Source: Nitrospirota bacterium (GTDB lineage: Bacteria; Nitrospirota; 9FT-COMBO-42-15; HDB-SIOI813). From it: DNA of 12,816 nucleotides. The notes beneath the pieces were generated by a model. That model was not told the origin of the DNA, searched no databases, and saw only the letters and a program-made list of their open reading frames with translations. The DNA lies in assembly GCA_016214375.1 (NCBI GenBank), contig JACROQ010000116.1:1-12816 (forward strand). Direction: 5' to 3'. Shown in pieces: positions 1 to 7,385 of this stretch; within the stretch, counting starts at the first letter, position 1, and the number at the start of each line of letters is the position of its first letter. The position numbers and the translations under genes were made by a program.

Positions 1-1216
1 CCCCGTCATAACCAGGGACGATGCTTACCCTTCCTTCCCTCATACAGTGAATAGCCTCGGCCAGGAGCGGGGCGCTTACTCTTGCAATCTCTCTAATAGG
101 AACATCCTGAAGTATCGAAAGCTCATTTCCAAGGAAGGTAAGGAGTTTATGATAGGTATTTTCAACCCCTTTTGTCGCTGTTCCCACATTATGGACTTCC
201 GCTATTATTTCGGCAAGGGGTATCAGTCTCCGGTAAGGACGGGCATTAGGAGGCATGATATCTTCTTTCCTGTCTGCCAGCTCGTCCACGCGATGCATGA
301 CACCAATGGTCACCTTCGTGCCGCATTTAGGGCAGAGACCGTTATTCTGTCGTGTCTCTACGGACCGCATCCGTTGTTTACAGGTCCTGTGACCGTCATA
401 ATGATATTTCCCCTCTTCAGGGAAGAATTCGATGGTTCCTTTAAATCTTGCTTTATCCTTTTCCTTTATCGCACCGGTGATCCCTTTGTAAGAGAGTTCT
501 GTATCAAATATATTGGCCTCGCGTGCAAGCTTTCTGGGGGAATGCGCATCAGAGTTTGAGATTAAAGCGATCTGATCGAGTCCTGATAACCTCCAGTTCA
601 TAGGAGGATCAGATGAAAGCCCTGTCTCGATGGCATATATATGAGGGGTGAGCTCTTCAAAGCACTCTTCTAACGAGTCAAACCCGGAGTTTGAGCCGAA
701 GACTGAGAAGTGAGGGGTCCAGGCGTGGGCCGGGATGAGCAGGTTATCGGCGGAGGCATCCAGGACTATACGGAGCAGGACCTTGCTGTCGAGTCCTAAT
801 ATAGGCCTTCCATCTGCCCCGAGATTGCCGATCTTTGAGAGGGCCTCATTGACCCTTGCTGCCGCTTCAAACGTCGGAGAAAGAATGATGTGGTGCGCTT
901 TCCGTGTACGCCCCCCCTTACTATAGATACAACTCACCTCTGAAGATAGGATAAACCTTATCTCTCTGCAGCAGCTTTGAGGAACCCCCTCGTTTCCCAA
1001 AGCCCGGTATTCATCCTTAAACCTGTAGAGACCATCCCCCGGCCCTTCCAACTTTTTCTGCAGATTGGAAAACCAGCGGGGGTGGGTAAAGTCACCTGTT
1101 CCAATGACTGTGAGTCCTTTTAACTGGGCCCAACGGCTTAGGGTCTCAAGCTCCATATCCTTACTGGTAGCCCTGGAGTATCGGGAGTGTATATGGAGGT
1201 CAGCTAAGAAATACAT
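1..1216 (-). CDS. EndoQ-family PHP-domain DNA repair endonuclease (partial, C-terminus off the left edge)
   Basis: The minus-strand frame is open from ATG at 1216 to the window edge, giving 405 residues. It starts MYFLADLHIHSRYSRAT, the usual PHP-domain opening with paired metal ligands H8 and H10. Other family motifs are GTGDFTHP (near 39-46), PAHAWTP (H164), ETGLSSDPP and ISNSDAHSP (D223, H225). A Cys-rich zinc site follows: C279, then CPKCG with C295 and C298. The visible end reads VPGYDG, so probably only a short tail is missing. This is the TIGR00375/endonuclease Q family; characterised members cut DNA 5' of uracil, hypoxanthine, xanthine or abasic sites. I assign repair by homology only; the bacterial member could have another substrate. 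The start is fixed by the PHP motif; no good Shine-Dalgarno is visible. The gene is divergent from tRNA-Val. Confidence 0.85.
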   Translation of the reverse strand, partial: MYFLADLHIHSRYSRATSKDMELETLSRWAQLKGLTVIGTGDFTHPRWFSNLQKKLEGPGDGLYRFKDEYRALGNEGVPQSCCREIRFILSSEVSCIYSKGGRTRKAHHIILSPTFEAAARVNEALSKIGNLGADGRPILGLDSKVLLRIVLDASADNLLIPAHAWTPHFSVFGSNSGFDSLEECFEELTPHIYAIETGLSSDPPMNWRLSGLDQIALISNSDAHSPRKLAREANIFDTELSYKGITGAIKEKDKARFKGTIEFFPEEGKYHYDGHRTCKQRMRSVETRQNNGLCPKCGTKVTIGVMHRVDELADRKEDIMPPNARPYRRLIPLAEIIAEVHNVGTATKGVENTYHKLLTFLGNELSILQDVPIREIARVSAPLLAEAIHCMREGRVSIVPGYDG

Positions 1217-1232
1217 CGTGTGTCCAAAAATC

Positions 1233-1262
1233 TTGCACTTTTTTCTCAATATGTGTTACAAT
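1233..1262 (+). promoter_or_regulatory. Sigma-70 promoter for tRNA-Val
   Basis: TTGCAC (1233-1238) and TACAAT (1257-1262) are spaced by 18 bases. Transcription would start near 1269, about 45 bases before the mature tRNA-Val 5' end. The leader contains a perfect hairpin, CCGTGG/CCACGG at 1286-1291 and 1296-1301. Confidence 0.6.
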
Positions 1263-1277
1263 GTCCTGCCTTTGCAA
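1248..1277 (-). promoter_or_regulatory. Possible promoter for the EndoQ-family gene
   Basis: On the minus strand TTGCAA (1272-1277) and CATATT (1248-1253) are separated by 18 bases. Each matches the sigma-70 consensus at about four of six positions. It would place the start some 25 bases above the EndoQ ATG and overlaps the opposing tRNA-Val promoter. This is a weak call from spacing and location only. Confidence 0.25.
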
Positions 1278-1314
1278 TGAAGGTTCCGTGGTAAACCACG
1301 GGTACAGTTCCCGT

Positions 1315-1389
1315 AGGCGCGTAGCTCAGGGGGAGAGCGCTTCCCTGACACGGAAGAGGTCGGGGGTTCAAGACCCCCCGCGCCTACCA
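1315..1389 (+). tRNA. tRNA-Val(GAC), CCA encoded
   Basis: A complete cloverleaf can be folded by eye. The acceptor AGGCGCG (1315-1321) pairs with CGCGCCT (1379-1385). The D stem is GCTC/GAGC (1324-1327, 1335-1338). The anticodon stem CTTCC/GGAAG encloses loop CTGACAC, with anticodon GAC at 1347-1349, which reads the valine codon GUC. The T stem GGGGG/CCCCC encloses TTCAAGA. The discriminator A is followed by an encoded CCA at 1387-1389, unlike the tRNA-Met gene in this window, whose CCA is not encoded. It has its own promoter and leads toward rpsU, but a separate strong promoter lies between them. Confidence 0.95.
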
Positions 1390-1465
1390 TATTTTGAGGT
1401 TAACAGGCCCTACCCAGTGGAAAGGGTACTATATCCTTGGTATGGCTGTAAAGCCTTTTCTTATC

Positions 1466-1495
1466 TTGACAATCAATATCTGAATCTGCTATAGT
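1466..1495 (+). promoter_or_regulatory. Sigma-70 promoter for the rpsU-yqeY-dnaG-rpoD operon
   Basis: A perfect TTGACA -35 box (1466-1471) and a TATAGT -10 box (1490-1495, five of six consensus) are separated by 18 bases. The predicted start near 1502 gives a leader of about 75 bases ahead of the rpsU ATG. It is the best promoter match in the window and fits the high expression expected of S21 and the major sigma factor. No S21-binding leader structure was evident. Confidence 0.75.
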
Positions 1496-1576
1496 TAAAA
1501 ATCCAAATTTTTATTGTAAACCAAATAGATATACGGTAATACTTTATTCTTTTCTGTAAGGGGGGGAAATAATATT

Positions 1577-1765
1577 ATGTTGGGGGTTAAAGTAAAAGAA
1601 AATGAATCCTTTGAGAGTGCCCTCCGCAGGTTTAAAAAACAGTGCGAAAAGGCCGGGATACTGTCAGAGATGAGAAAAAGGGAACACTACGAGAAGCCGA
1701 GTGTCAAGCGGAAGCGCAAGGCGATAGCGGCGAGGAAAAAGGCATCAAAAAGACAGAGGTTTTAA
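1577..1765 (+). CDS. rpsU: 30S ribosomal protein S21
   Basis: This 62-residue protein is the small-subunit protein S21, which lies near the 3' end of 16S rRNA and helps mRNA binding at initiation. The N-terminal block VKVKENESFESALRRFKKQ is the family hallmark. The C-terminal third is the usual Lys/Arg-rich tail (KRKRKAIAARKKASKRQRF). The length is within the usual S21 range of about 58-71 residues. A very strong purine-rich ribosome binding site (GGGGGG at 1561-1566, followed by GAAAT... leading to the ATG) precedes the start. It is the first gene of the classical macromolecular synthesis operon, with yqeY beginning 4 bases after its stop, so translation is probably coupled. The call is very secure. 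Confidence 0.97.
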   Translation: MLGVKVKENESFESALRRFKKQCEKAGILSEMRKREHYEKPSVKRKRKAIAARKKASKRQRF

Positions 1766-1769
1766 GACG

Positions 1770-2225
1770 ATGTCTCTGTTAAATAGACTTACAGAGGAGT
1801 TGAAAGAGGCATTACGGGCGGGGAATCATATAAAGTTATCCGTAATCAGGCTCTTGAAGTCATCCATAAAAAACAGAGAAATCGAAAAGATGGCCCTTCT
1901 TACTGATGAGGAGATCATTGATATTATCATGACCGCCCTCAAACAGAGGAGAGAATCGATAGAGCAGTTTCAAAAAGGAGGAAGAGAGGATTTAGTCCAG
2001 AAAGAGAAGAGTGAGCTGGAGGTATTACAGACGTTTCTGCCACAACAACTTAGCGAGGAAGAGCTTATAGGTGAGATACAGGCTGTCATAAGAGAGGTAG
2101 GCGCCTCTTCCCCGAAGGATATGGGAAAGGTTATGAAGATATTGATGATTCGCTTAAAGGGACGTGCTGAGGGCGTAAGGGTAAGTTCATTGGTTAAGGA
2201 ACTTATGGAAGCGCATGCACATTGA
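1770..2225 (+). CDS. yqeY: GatB/YqeY-domain protein
   Basis: This 151-residue, helix-rich protein matches the YqeY family, which resembles the C-terminal tRNA-contacting domain of the amidotransferase subunit GatB. Landmarks are the N-terminal LLNRLTEELKEALRAGN, the KLSVIRLLKSSIKNREIEK block, an EQFQKGGREDLVQKE segment, the LQTFLPQQLSEEEL motif and the C-terminal MGKVMKILMIRLKGRAEG block. The length is typical (about 148). It lies 4 bases after rpsU and runs up to the dnaG start region, the standard rpsU-yqeY-dnaG order of many bacteria. The family's cellular role is not firmly established; a tRNA-linked role is inferred from the GatB similarity. The last 11 bases would overlap dnaG only if dnaG used the upstream ATG at 2215. 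Confidence 0.93.
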   Translation: MSLLNRLTEELKEALRAGNHIKLSVIRLLKSSIKNREIEKMALLTDEEIIDIIMTALKQRRESIEQFQKGGREDLVQKEKSELEVLQTFLPQQLSEEELIGEIQAVIREVGASSPKDMGKVMKILMIRLKGRAEGVRVSSLVKELMEAHAH

Positions 2226-2226
2226 T

Positions 2227-2234
2227 AGGGGGGA
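2227..2234 (+). promoter_or_regulatory. Ribosome binding site deciding the dnaG start
   Basis: AGGGGGGA, complementary to the 16S rRNA tail, stands immediately after the yqeY stop and 7 bases before the TTG at 2242. Nothing comparable precedes the upstream ATG at 2215. The same G-rich type of site precedes rpsU and rpoD. Confidence 0.65.
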
Positions 2235-2241
2235 TTTCCCC

Positions 2242-4026
2242 TTGGATGGGCATATTCCTGAAGAGATAATAACAAAGATTAGAGGAAGTCAGGATATCGT
2301 AGAGGTAATCTCCAGACACATCTCGCTTAAGAAAACGGGTCAAAACTATATAGGACGTTGCCCATTTCATTCTGAAAAGACTCCATCCTTTGTGGTCAGC
2401 CCTGGAAAACAGATTTTTCATTGTTTTGGGTGTGCAACAGGGGGAAATGTAATAACCTTTCTCATGAAATATGAGAGCATAACCTTCCCGGAGGCGGTAA
2501 AGCGTTTAGCCCATGACGCAGGGATTGAGATCTTAGAGAGGCATAGAAAAGGCGAGAAAGGGGAGAAGTTTTTATATGAGGTCAATAAGGCAGCGGCTGA
2601 TTATTATCACAAACTATTATCTGCTGCAAAAGAGTCAGAGACTGCACGCAAATATCTCTTAGCCCGTGGCCTTTCTATGGAGACTATTAAGAGGTTTAAG
2701 ATTGGATATTCAATTAACTCCTGGAATGGAGTCTATGATCATCTCAGAAAAGAGGGCTTTAAAGAGGAGGATATGGTAAAGGCAGGTATCGTGGCCCCTA
2801 ACACCAGCGGGAGCGGATGTCACGACAGGTTTCGTGGAAGGGTCATGCTGCCCATATACGATATCCAAAACAGGGTTGTCGGATTTGGGGGGAGGGTGCT
2901 GGATGATTCCACCCCCAAATATTTAAATTCTCCTGAGACCCCTATATTTAGTAAAGGTCATCTGCTTTATGGCCTTGATGCCGTAAAGAATAGTATCAGA
3001 GAGGCGGGTTATGCTATCCTTGTAGAAGGATATATGGATGTCATTGCCTTACACCAGGCCGGTGTCACAAATGTCGTGGGTACTCTGGGGACGGCCTTCA
3101 CAATAAATCACCTGAGACTATTAAACCGGTTCTGTAAAGAGGCCGTGTTGACCTTTGATTCTGATCCGGCGGGGATAAATGCAGCGCTGAGGACGATGGA
3201 CATTTTTATTGACAGTGAGGTAAAGGCGAAGGTTTTATTGCTGCCTGAAGGGGATGACCCTGATACGTTTATTGGGAAGAATGGAAAGGCCGCCTTCCTT
3301 GCGCTTGTGCAATCGGCTAAGGGTATTATTGATTTTGCCCTGGACCGGATCATCGATGAGGTGAGAAAGACAGCTTCAGATCAGGGCGACTCAATAAATT
3401 CAAAGGTTAAAGGGGCGGGAGATTGTCTCTCCATTATTAAAAAGATCCCTAACCGAATCGAGCAAGACCAGTACATCCAAAGGGTTTCAAAGGGGTTGGG
3501 GATTGAGAAAGAGGTCCTCCTTTCTGAGTTAAGGAGGGGTAACGAGAAGAAAAAAGGGGCACCTCCGGAAAAAGTCCCGAAAAAAGTTAAAGAAGCGGCA
3601 GTGGAAAAGCCAAAGGCTGAAGAGATATTACTCGGTCTTTTAGTTAAGGATTGGGCCCTCAGGAAAATGGTTGGAGATATCCTGCGTGTGGAAGATTTTA
3701 CGAACCCGCAATTTCAGGAGATCGCAGGCCACTTATTAAGGTCAGAGAGGGATATCCATGAGATTATAAATAGTGAAGGCTGTAATCAGGGAATGAAGGA
3801 TACGATGACAAAAATGGCTGTTAATGAGATGTATTTTGACTCACCGGAAAAGACATTATCTGACTGCATAAAGGTATTGCAACGGAATCGGCTCGATAGG
3901 GAGTTTAAAGAGGTTGAAAAGGAGATAGCTGCTGCAGAACTTGGTGGTATATTTGAAAGGGTAAAGGAACTTCTTTTGAAGAAACAGGAGTTGTTACGGC
4001 AAAAAAAGGTGCTATATGAAAATTAG
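2242..4026 (+). CDS. dnaG: DNA primase
   Basis: DnaG makes RNA primers for DNA replication and works with the DnaB helicase. Numbered from TTG 2242 the protein has 594 residues. The N-terminal CHC2 zinc domain shows C40, H43, C61 and C64 (RCPFH ... HCFGC). The catalytic core has RFRGRVMLPI (196-205) and the TOPRIM motifs EGYMD (E262) and DSD (D306, D308), which bind metal. The C-terminal 130 residues are the variable helicase-binding region. An in-frame ATG at 2215 overlaps yqeY and would add nine residues. I prefer TTG 2242 because AGGGGGGA (2227-2234) sits 7 bases before it and the resulting start (M)DGHIPEEII matches where family members begin. It is the third gene of the operon; rpoD follows after 50 bases. 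Confidence 0.96.
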   Translation: MDGHIPEEIITKIRGSQDIVEVISRHISLKKTGQNYIGRCPFHSEKTPSFVVSPGKQIFHCFGCATGGNVITFLMKYESITFPEAVKRLAHDAGIEILERHRKGEKGEKFLYEVNKAAADYYHKLLSAAKESETARKYLLARGLSMETIKRFKIGYSINSWNGVYDHLRKEGFKEEDMVKAGIVAPNTSGSGCHDRFRGRVMLPIYDIQNRVVGFGGRVLDDSTPKYLNSPETPIFSKGHLLYGLDAVKNSIREAGYAILVEGYMDVIALHQAGVTNVVGTLGTAFTINHLRLLNRFCKEAVLTFDSDPAGINAALRTMDIFIDSEVKAKVLLLPEGDDPDTFIGKNGKAAFLALVQSAKGIIDFALDRIIDEVRKTASDQGDSINSKVKGAGDCLSIIKKIPNRIEQDQYIQRVSKGLGIEKEVLLSELRRGNEKKKGAPPEKVPKKVKEAAVEKPKAEEILLGLLVKDWALRKMVGDILRVEDFTNPQFQEIAGHLLRSERDIHEIINSEGCNQGMKDTMTKMAVNEMYFDSPEKTLSDCIKVLQRNRLDREFKEVEKEIAAAELGGIFERVKELLLKKQELLRQKKVLYEN

Positions 4027-4076
4027 CCGTCAACCAAAGAATTACCAAACCTTGTAAAGGGGGGATAAGATAAGAC

Positions 4077-5843
<1,767 letters not shown>

Positions 5844-5845
5844 GT

Positions 5846-6008
5846 AGGTTGCTGAAAAAGTACAGCAACCTGTCATTCCTTCACTTCGTTCAGGACGGTG
5901 TCTGAGGAGCCGAAGGCGACGAAGAATCTGATAACTCGTTGTTCTTCTTAGGATTCAGATCCTTCGCTTTGCTCAGGATGACAAGCAAAAAGGCTTTTTC
6001 AGCAGCCT
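5846..6008. repeat. Nested palindromic repeat between rpoD and tRNA-Met
   Basis: Outer ends AGGTTGCTGAAAAAG (5846-5860) and CTTTTTCAGCAGCCT (5994-6008) are inverted with one mismatch. Inside, TGTCATTCC... (from 5871) and ...CAGGATGACA (to 5983) form a second imperfect palindrome. CGAAGAATCTGA and TCAGATCCTTCG form a third level. The left outer arm also folds on itself (AGGTTGCTG 5846-5854 with CAGCAACCT 5863-5871) and may end or pause rpoD transcription, although no T-run follows. No transposase or ORF is present, so it looks like a non-autonomous (MITE- or REP-like) element. A related copy lies at 10884-10980. Confidence 0.75.
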
Positions 6009-6019
6009 GTTGGACTGGA

Positions 6020-6092
6020 GGGCCCATAGCTCAGCTGGTAGAGCTACCGGCTCATAACCGGTTGGTCCCAGGTTCGATCCCTGGTGGGCCCA
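6020..6092 (+). tRNA. tRNA-Met(CAT), CCA not encoded
   Basis: The acceptor GGGCCCA (6020-6026) pairs with TGGGCCC (6085-6091). The D stem is GCTC/GAGC (6029-6032, 6041-6044). The anticodon stem ACCGG/CCGGT holds loop CTCATAA with anticodon CAT at 6053-6055. The T stem CCAGG/CCTGG holds TTCGATC. The discriminator is A6092, followed by TCA, so CCA must be added after transcription. The first pair is a normal G:C and the anticodon stem lacks the run of three G:C pairs of initiators, so this is an elongator. The GGCTCATAACC stem-loop resembles elongator Met more than tRNA-Ile2 (lysidine type), but that distinction is not certain. No promoter is evident; readthrough from the rpoD operon is likely. 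Confidence 0.94.
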
Positions 6093-6113
6093 TCATATAA
6101 GATACCCATAGAC

Positions 6114-6833
6114 ATGGAATTCATTCCCAATGAGCAATTAAGATTTCTCGTCCAGATTCAGGAAAAAGACAGCCGGATTTTAGAGATTGCAGAGAAGCAA
6201 AAAATCCTTCCTGATATCATAGCCTCCTTGAGGGTCATCTTGGAGAGGGAAGAGGTAAATCTTTCAGAGGCAGTCACGGATCACGACAATGCCTCTAAAG
6301 AGCGGAGAGATCTTGAAGGCCGCCTCAAGGATGCAGAAGAGAAGGTCAGGAAATTAAAGGGCAGGATATCGGAGATTAAGACCAATAAAGAGTATCAGGC
6401 CCTGTTAAAGGAGATCGAGCTTGCCGGGCAAGAGAAGTCAGATATCGAAGAGAAGATCCTTATATTGATGGAGAAGATTGACGTCCTGAATGCCGTACGC
6501 ACGGATAAGGAACGCATCGTTGCTGAAGAGGAGAGAAAGTTTAAGGAAGAAAAGGAGAAGATAGAAAAAGAATTCCAACAATTATCTGAAAGGCTCAAAG
6601 AGATAGAATCTCAGAAATCCGTTATTGTCTCCCAGATAGATTCCAAGGTCATATCAGAATATAACAGATTGATATCCGCAAGAAGAGGCCTGGCTGTCGT
6701 CCTGGTAAAGAATGAATTCTGCCAGGGGTGCCATATGCGCATCCCCCCTCAGATTTCCACAGAGATCCGGAAGAATGATAATATAATCCACTGTCTGAGC
6801 TGCCAGAGGGTCCTTTATTGGAAACCAGATTGA
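6114..6833 (+). CDS. C4-type zinc-ribbon, coiled-coil protein (COG1579)
   Basis: This protein has 239 residues from ATG 6114 (MEFIPNEQLRFLVQIQEKD). About 160 residues are charged heptad-rich coiled coil, broken by the conserved segment RISEIKTNKEYQALLKEIE. The C-terminus is a zinc ribbon with C203, C206, C227 and C230 (FCQGCHMRIPPQ ... IHCLSCQRVLYW). It belongs to the COG1579 family, predicted to bind nucleic acid; its molecular function is not established. The frame could be extended to a GTG at 6084, but that lies inside tRNA-Met and is rejected. The ATG has no visible Shine-Dalgarno and sits 21 bases after the tRNA, so translation probably depends on the processed tRNA-mRNA transcript. In mycobacteria a COG1579 gene is followed by an RNase H gene, matching the remnant found next here. 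Confidence 0.85.
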   Translation: MEFIPNEQLRFLVQIQEKDSRILEIAEKQKILPDIIASLRVILEREEVNLSEAVTDHDNASKERRDLEGRLKDAEEKVRKLKGRISEIKTNKEYQALLKEIELAGQEKSDIEEKILILMEKIDVLNAVRTDKERIVAEEERKFKEEKEKIEKEFQQLSERLKEIESQKSVIVSQIDSKVISEYNRLISARRGLAVVLVKNEFCQGCHMRIPPQISTEIRKNDNIIHCLSCQRVLYWKPD

Positions 6834-6957
6834 CGATCTTTACAGATGGTGTAGCGCGCGGAAACACTGGTGATGGAGAATTTGGGGTACTCATAAAGAG
6901 GCAGATGCCTTAGCCAACAAGGCTGTAGATCAGAAGATTTTGACAAATGCGGACTAA
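6830..6957 (+). pseudogene. Remnant of a ribonuclease HI-type gene with its middle deleted
   Basis: From TTG 6830, which overlaps the stop of the zinc-ribbon gene (TTGA), the frame reads LTIFTDGVARGNTGDGEFGV and then LIK. This is the RNase HI first-strand motif (TDG.arGN.G), including the catalytic Asp of TDG. The frame then stops at TAG 6911. One frame over, from 6898, the sequence reads EADALANKAVDQKI and ends at TAA 6955-6957. That is the typical C-terminal EAD.LAN.A motif of the family. About 42 residues survive of some 130-150, so roughly 100 codons are missing and the two halves are out of frame. No functional enzyme can be made. The last codons overlap the first bases of rnpB. The gene order fits the known COG1579-RNase H neighbourhood. 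Confidence 0.72.
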
Positions 6958-7373
6958 GTAAAATAGATGATCGCCCTTCAATGGGAGGAAAGTCCGAACT
7001 CCGCAGGGCATGGTGCTGGGTAACGCCCAGTGGGGGTAACCCTAAGGAAAGTGCCACAGAGAACAGACCGCCTAAGAAAGGCAGATAAAACTGTCTTTCC
7101 GGCAAGGGTGAAACGGCGAGGTAAGAGCTCACCGCTCCATTGGCGACAATGGGGGCACGGTAAACCCCACCAGGAGCAAGACCAAATAGGGGGGCGTTTC
7201 AGCGGGGATAGATTTAAAATCTGTCCCCTGTACTGATGCAGGCGGCCCGTCCAAGCTCCCGGGTTAGGTCGCTTAAGGTCTCGAGTAATCGGGATCTCAG
7301 AGAAATGATCATCACCCCTTTGAGGGAGACCTCAAAGGGGGACAGGATTCGGCTTATTTTTTACTTAGTCCGC
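6949..7373 (+). ncRNA. rnpB: RNase P RNA (bacterial class A)
   Basis: This is the catalytic RNA that removes 5' leaders from pre-tRNAs. The ends pair perfectly over 15 bases: GCGGACTAAGTAAAA (6949-6963) with 7359-7373, forming helix P1. Conserved blocks in order are GGGAGGAAAGTCCG, ACAGACCGCC, GGTGAAACGGCGAGGTAAGAG (7107 onward), ACCCCACCAGGAGCAAGACC, AGGTCGCTTAAGG, AATGATCATCACCCC and ACAGGATTCGGCTTA before the P1 3' strand. A perfect 10-bp hairpin, 7315-7324 with 7331-7340 and loop GGAGAC, is a peripheral helix of the 3' domain. The length of 425 bases is normal for class A. The ends were set from P1 pairing, so a few flanking bases may belong to the transcript. No convincing promoter is seen; expression may come from readthrough across the zinc-ribbon gene. 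Confidence 0.95.
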
Positions 7374-7385
7374 TTTGTTATTTGA
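7359..7385 (+). terminator. Possible terminator formed by the rnpB P1 3' strand and T-rich tail
   Basis: The 3' strand of P1 (7359-7373) is followed by TTTGTTATTT. The P1 stem is long-range rather than a local hairpin, so this is a weak call, but no other terminator separates rnpB from the convergent gene. Confidence 0.25.

Noticed and set aside
47..559. Plus-strand open frame of 170 codons in the first 560 bases
   Set aside because: It is the antisense shadow of the EndoQ-family gene, whose minus-strand frame is open throughout and carries clear family motifs.
1411..1460. Terminator after tRNA-Val (TACCC/GGGTA at 1411-1428 or GGCT/AGCC at 1444-1455 before TTTTCTT)
   Set aside because: The stems are only 4-5 bp; the second has a T-rich tail but is too weak to call.
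6084..6113. GTG start for the zinc-ribbon gene inside tRNA-Met
   Set aside because: It would place coding sequence within the tRNA 3' end; ATG 6114 gives the family-like N-terminus.
6940..6969. TTGACA near the rnpB 5' end as an rnpB promoter
   Set aside because: Any -10 box at proper spacing (near 6963-6969) would start transcription inside rnpB and lose the 5' strand of P1.
7030..7236. Open frame of 68 codons within 7030-7236
   Set aside because: It lies wholly inside rnpB and codes for nothing recognisable.
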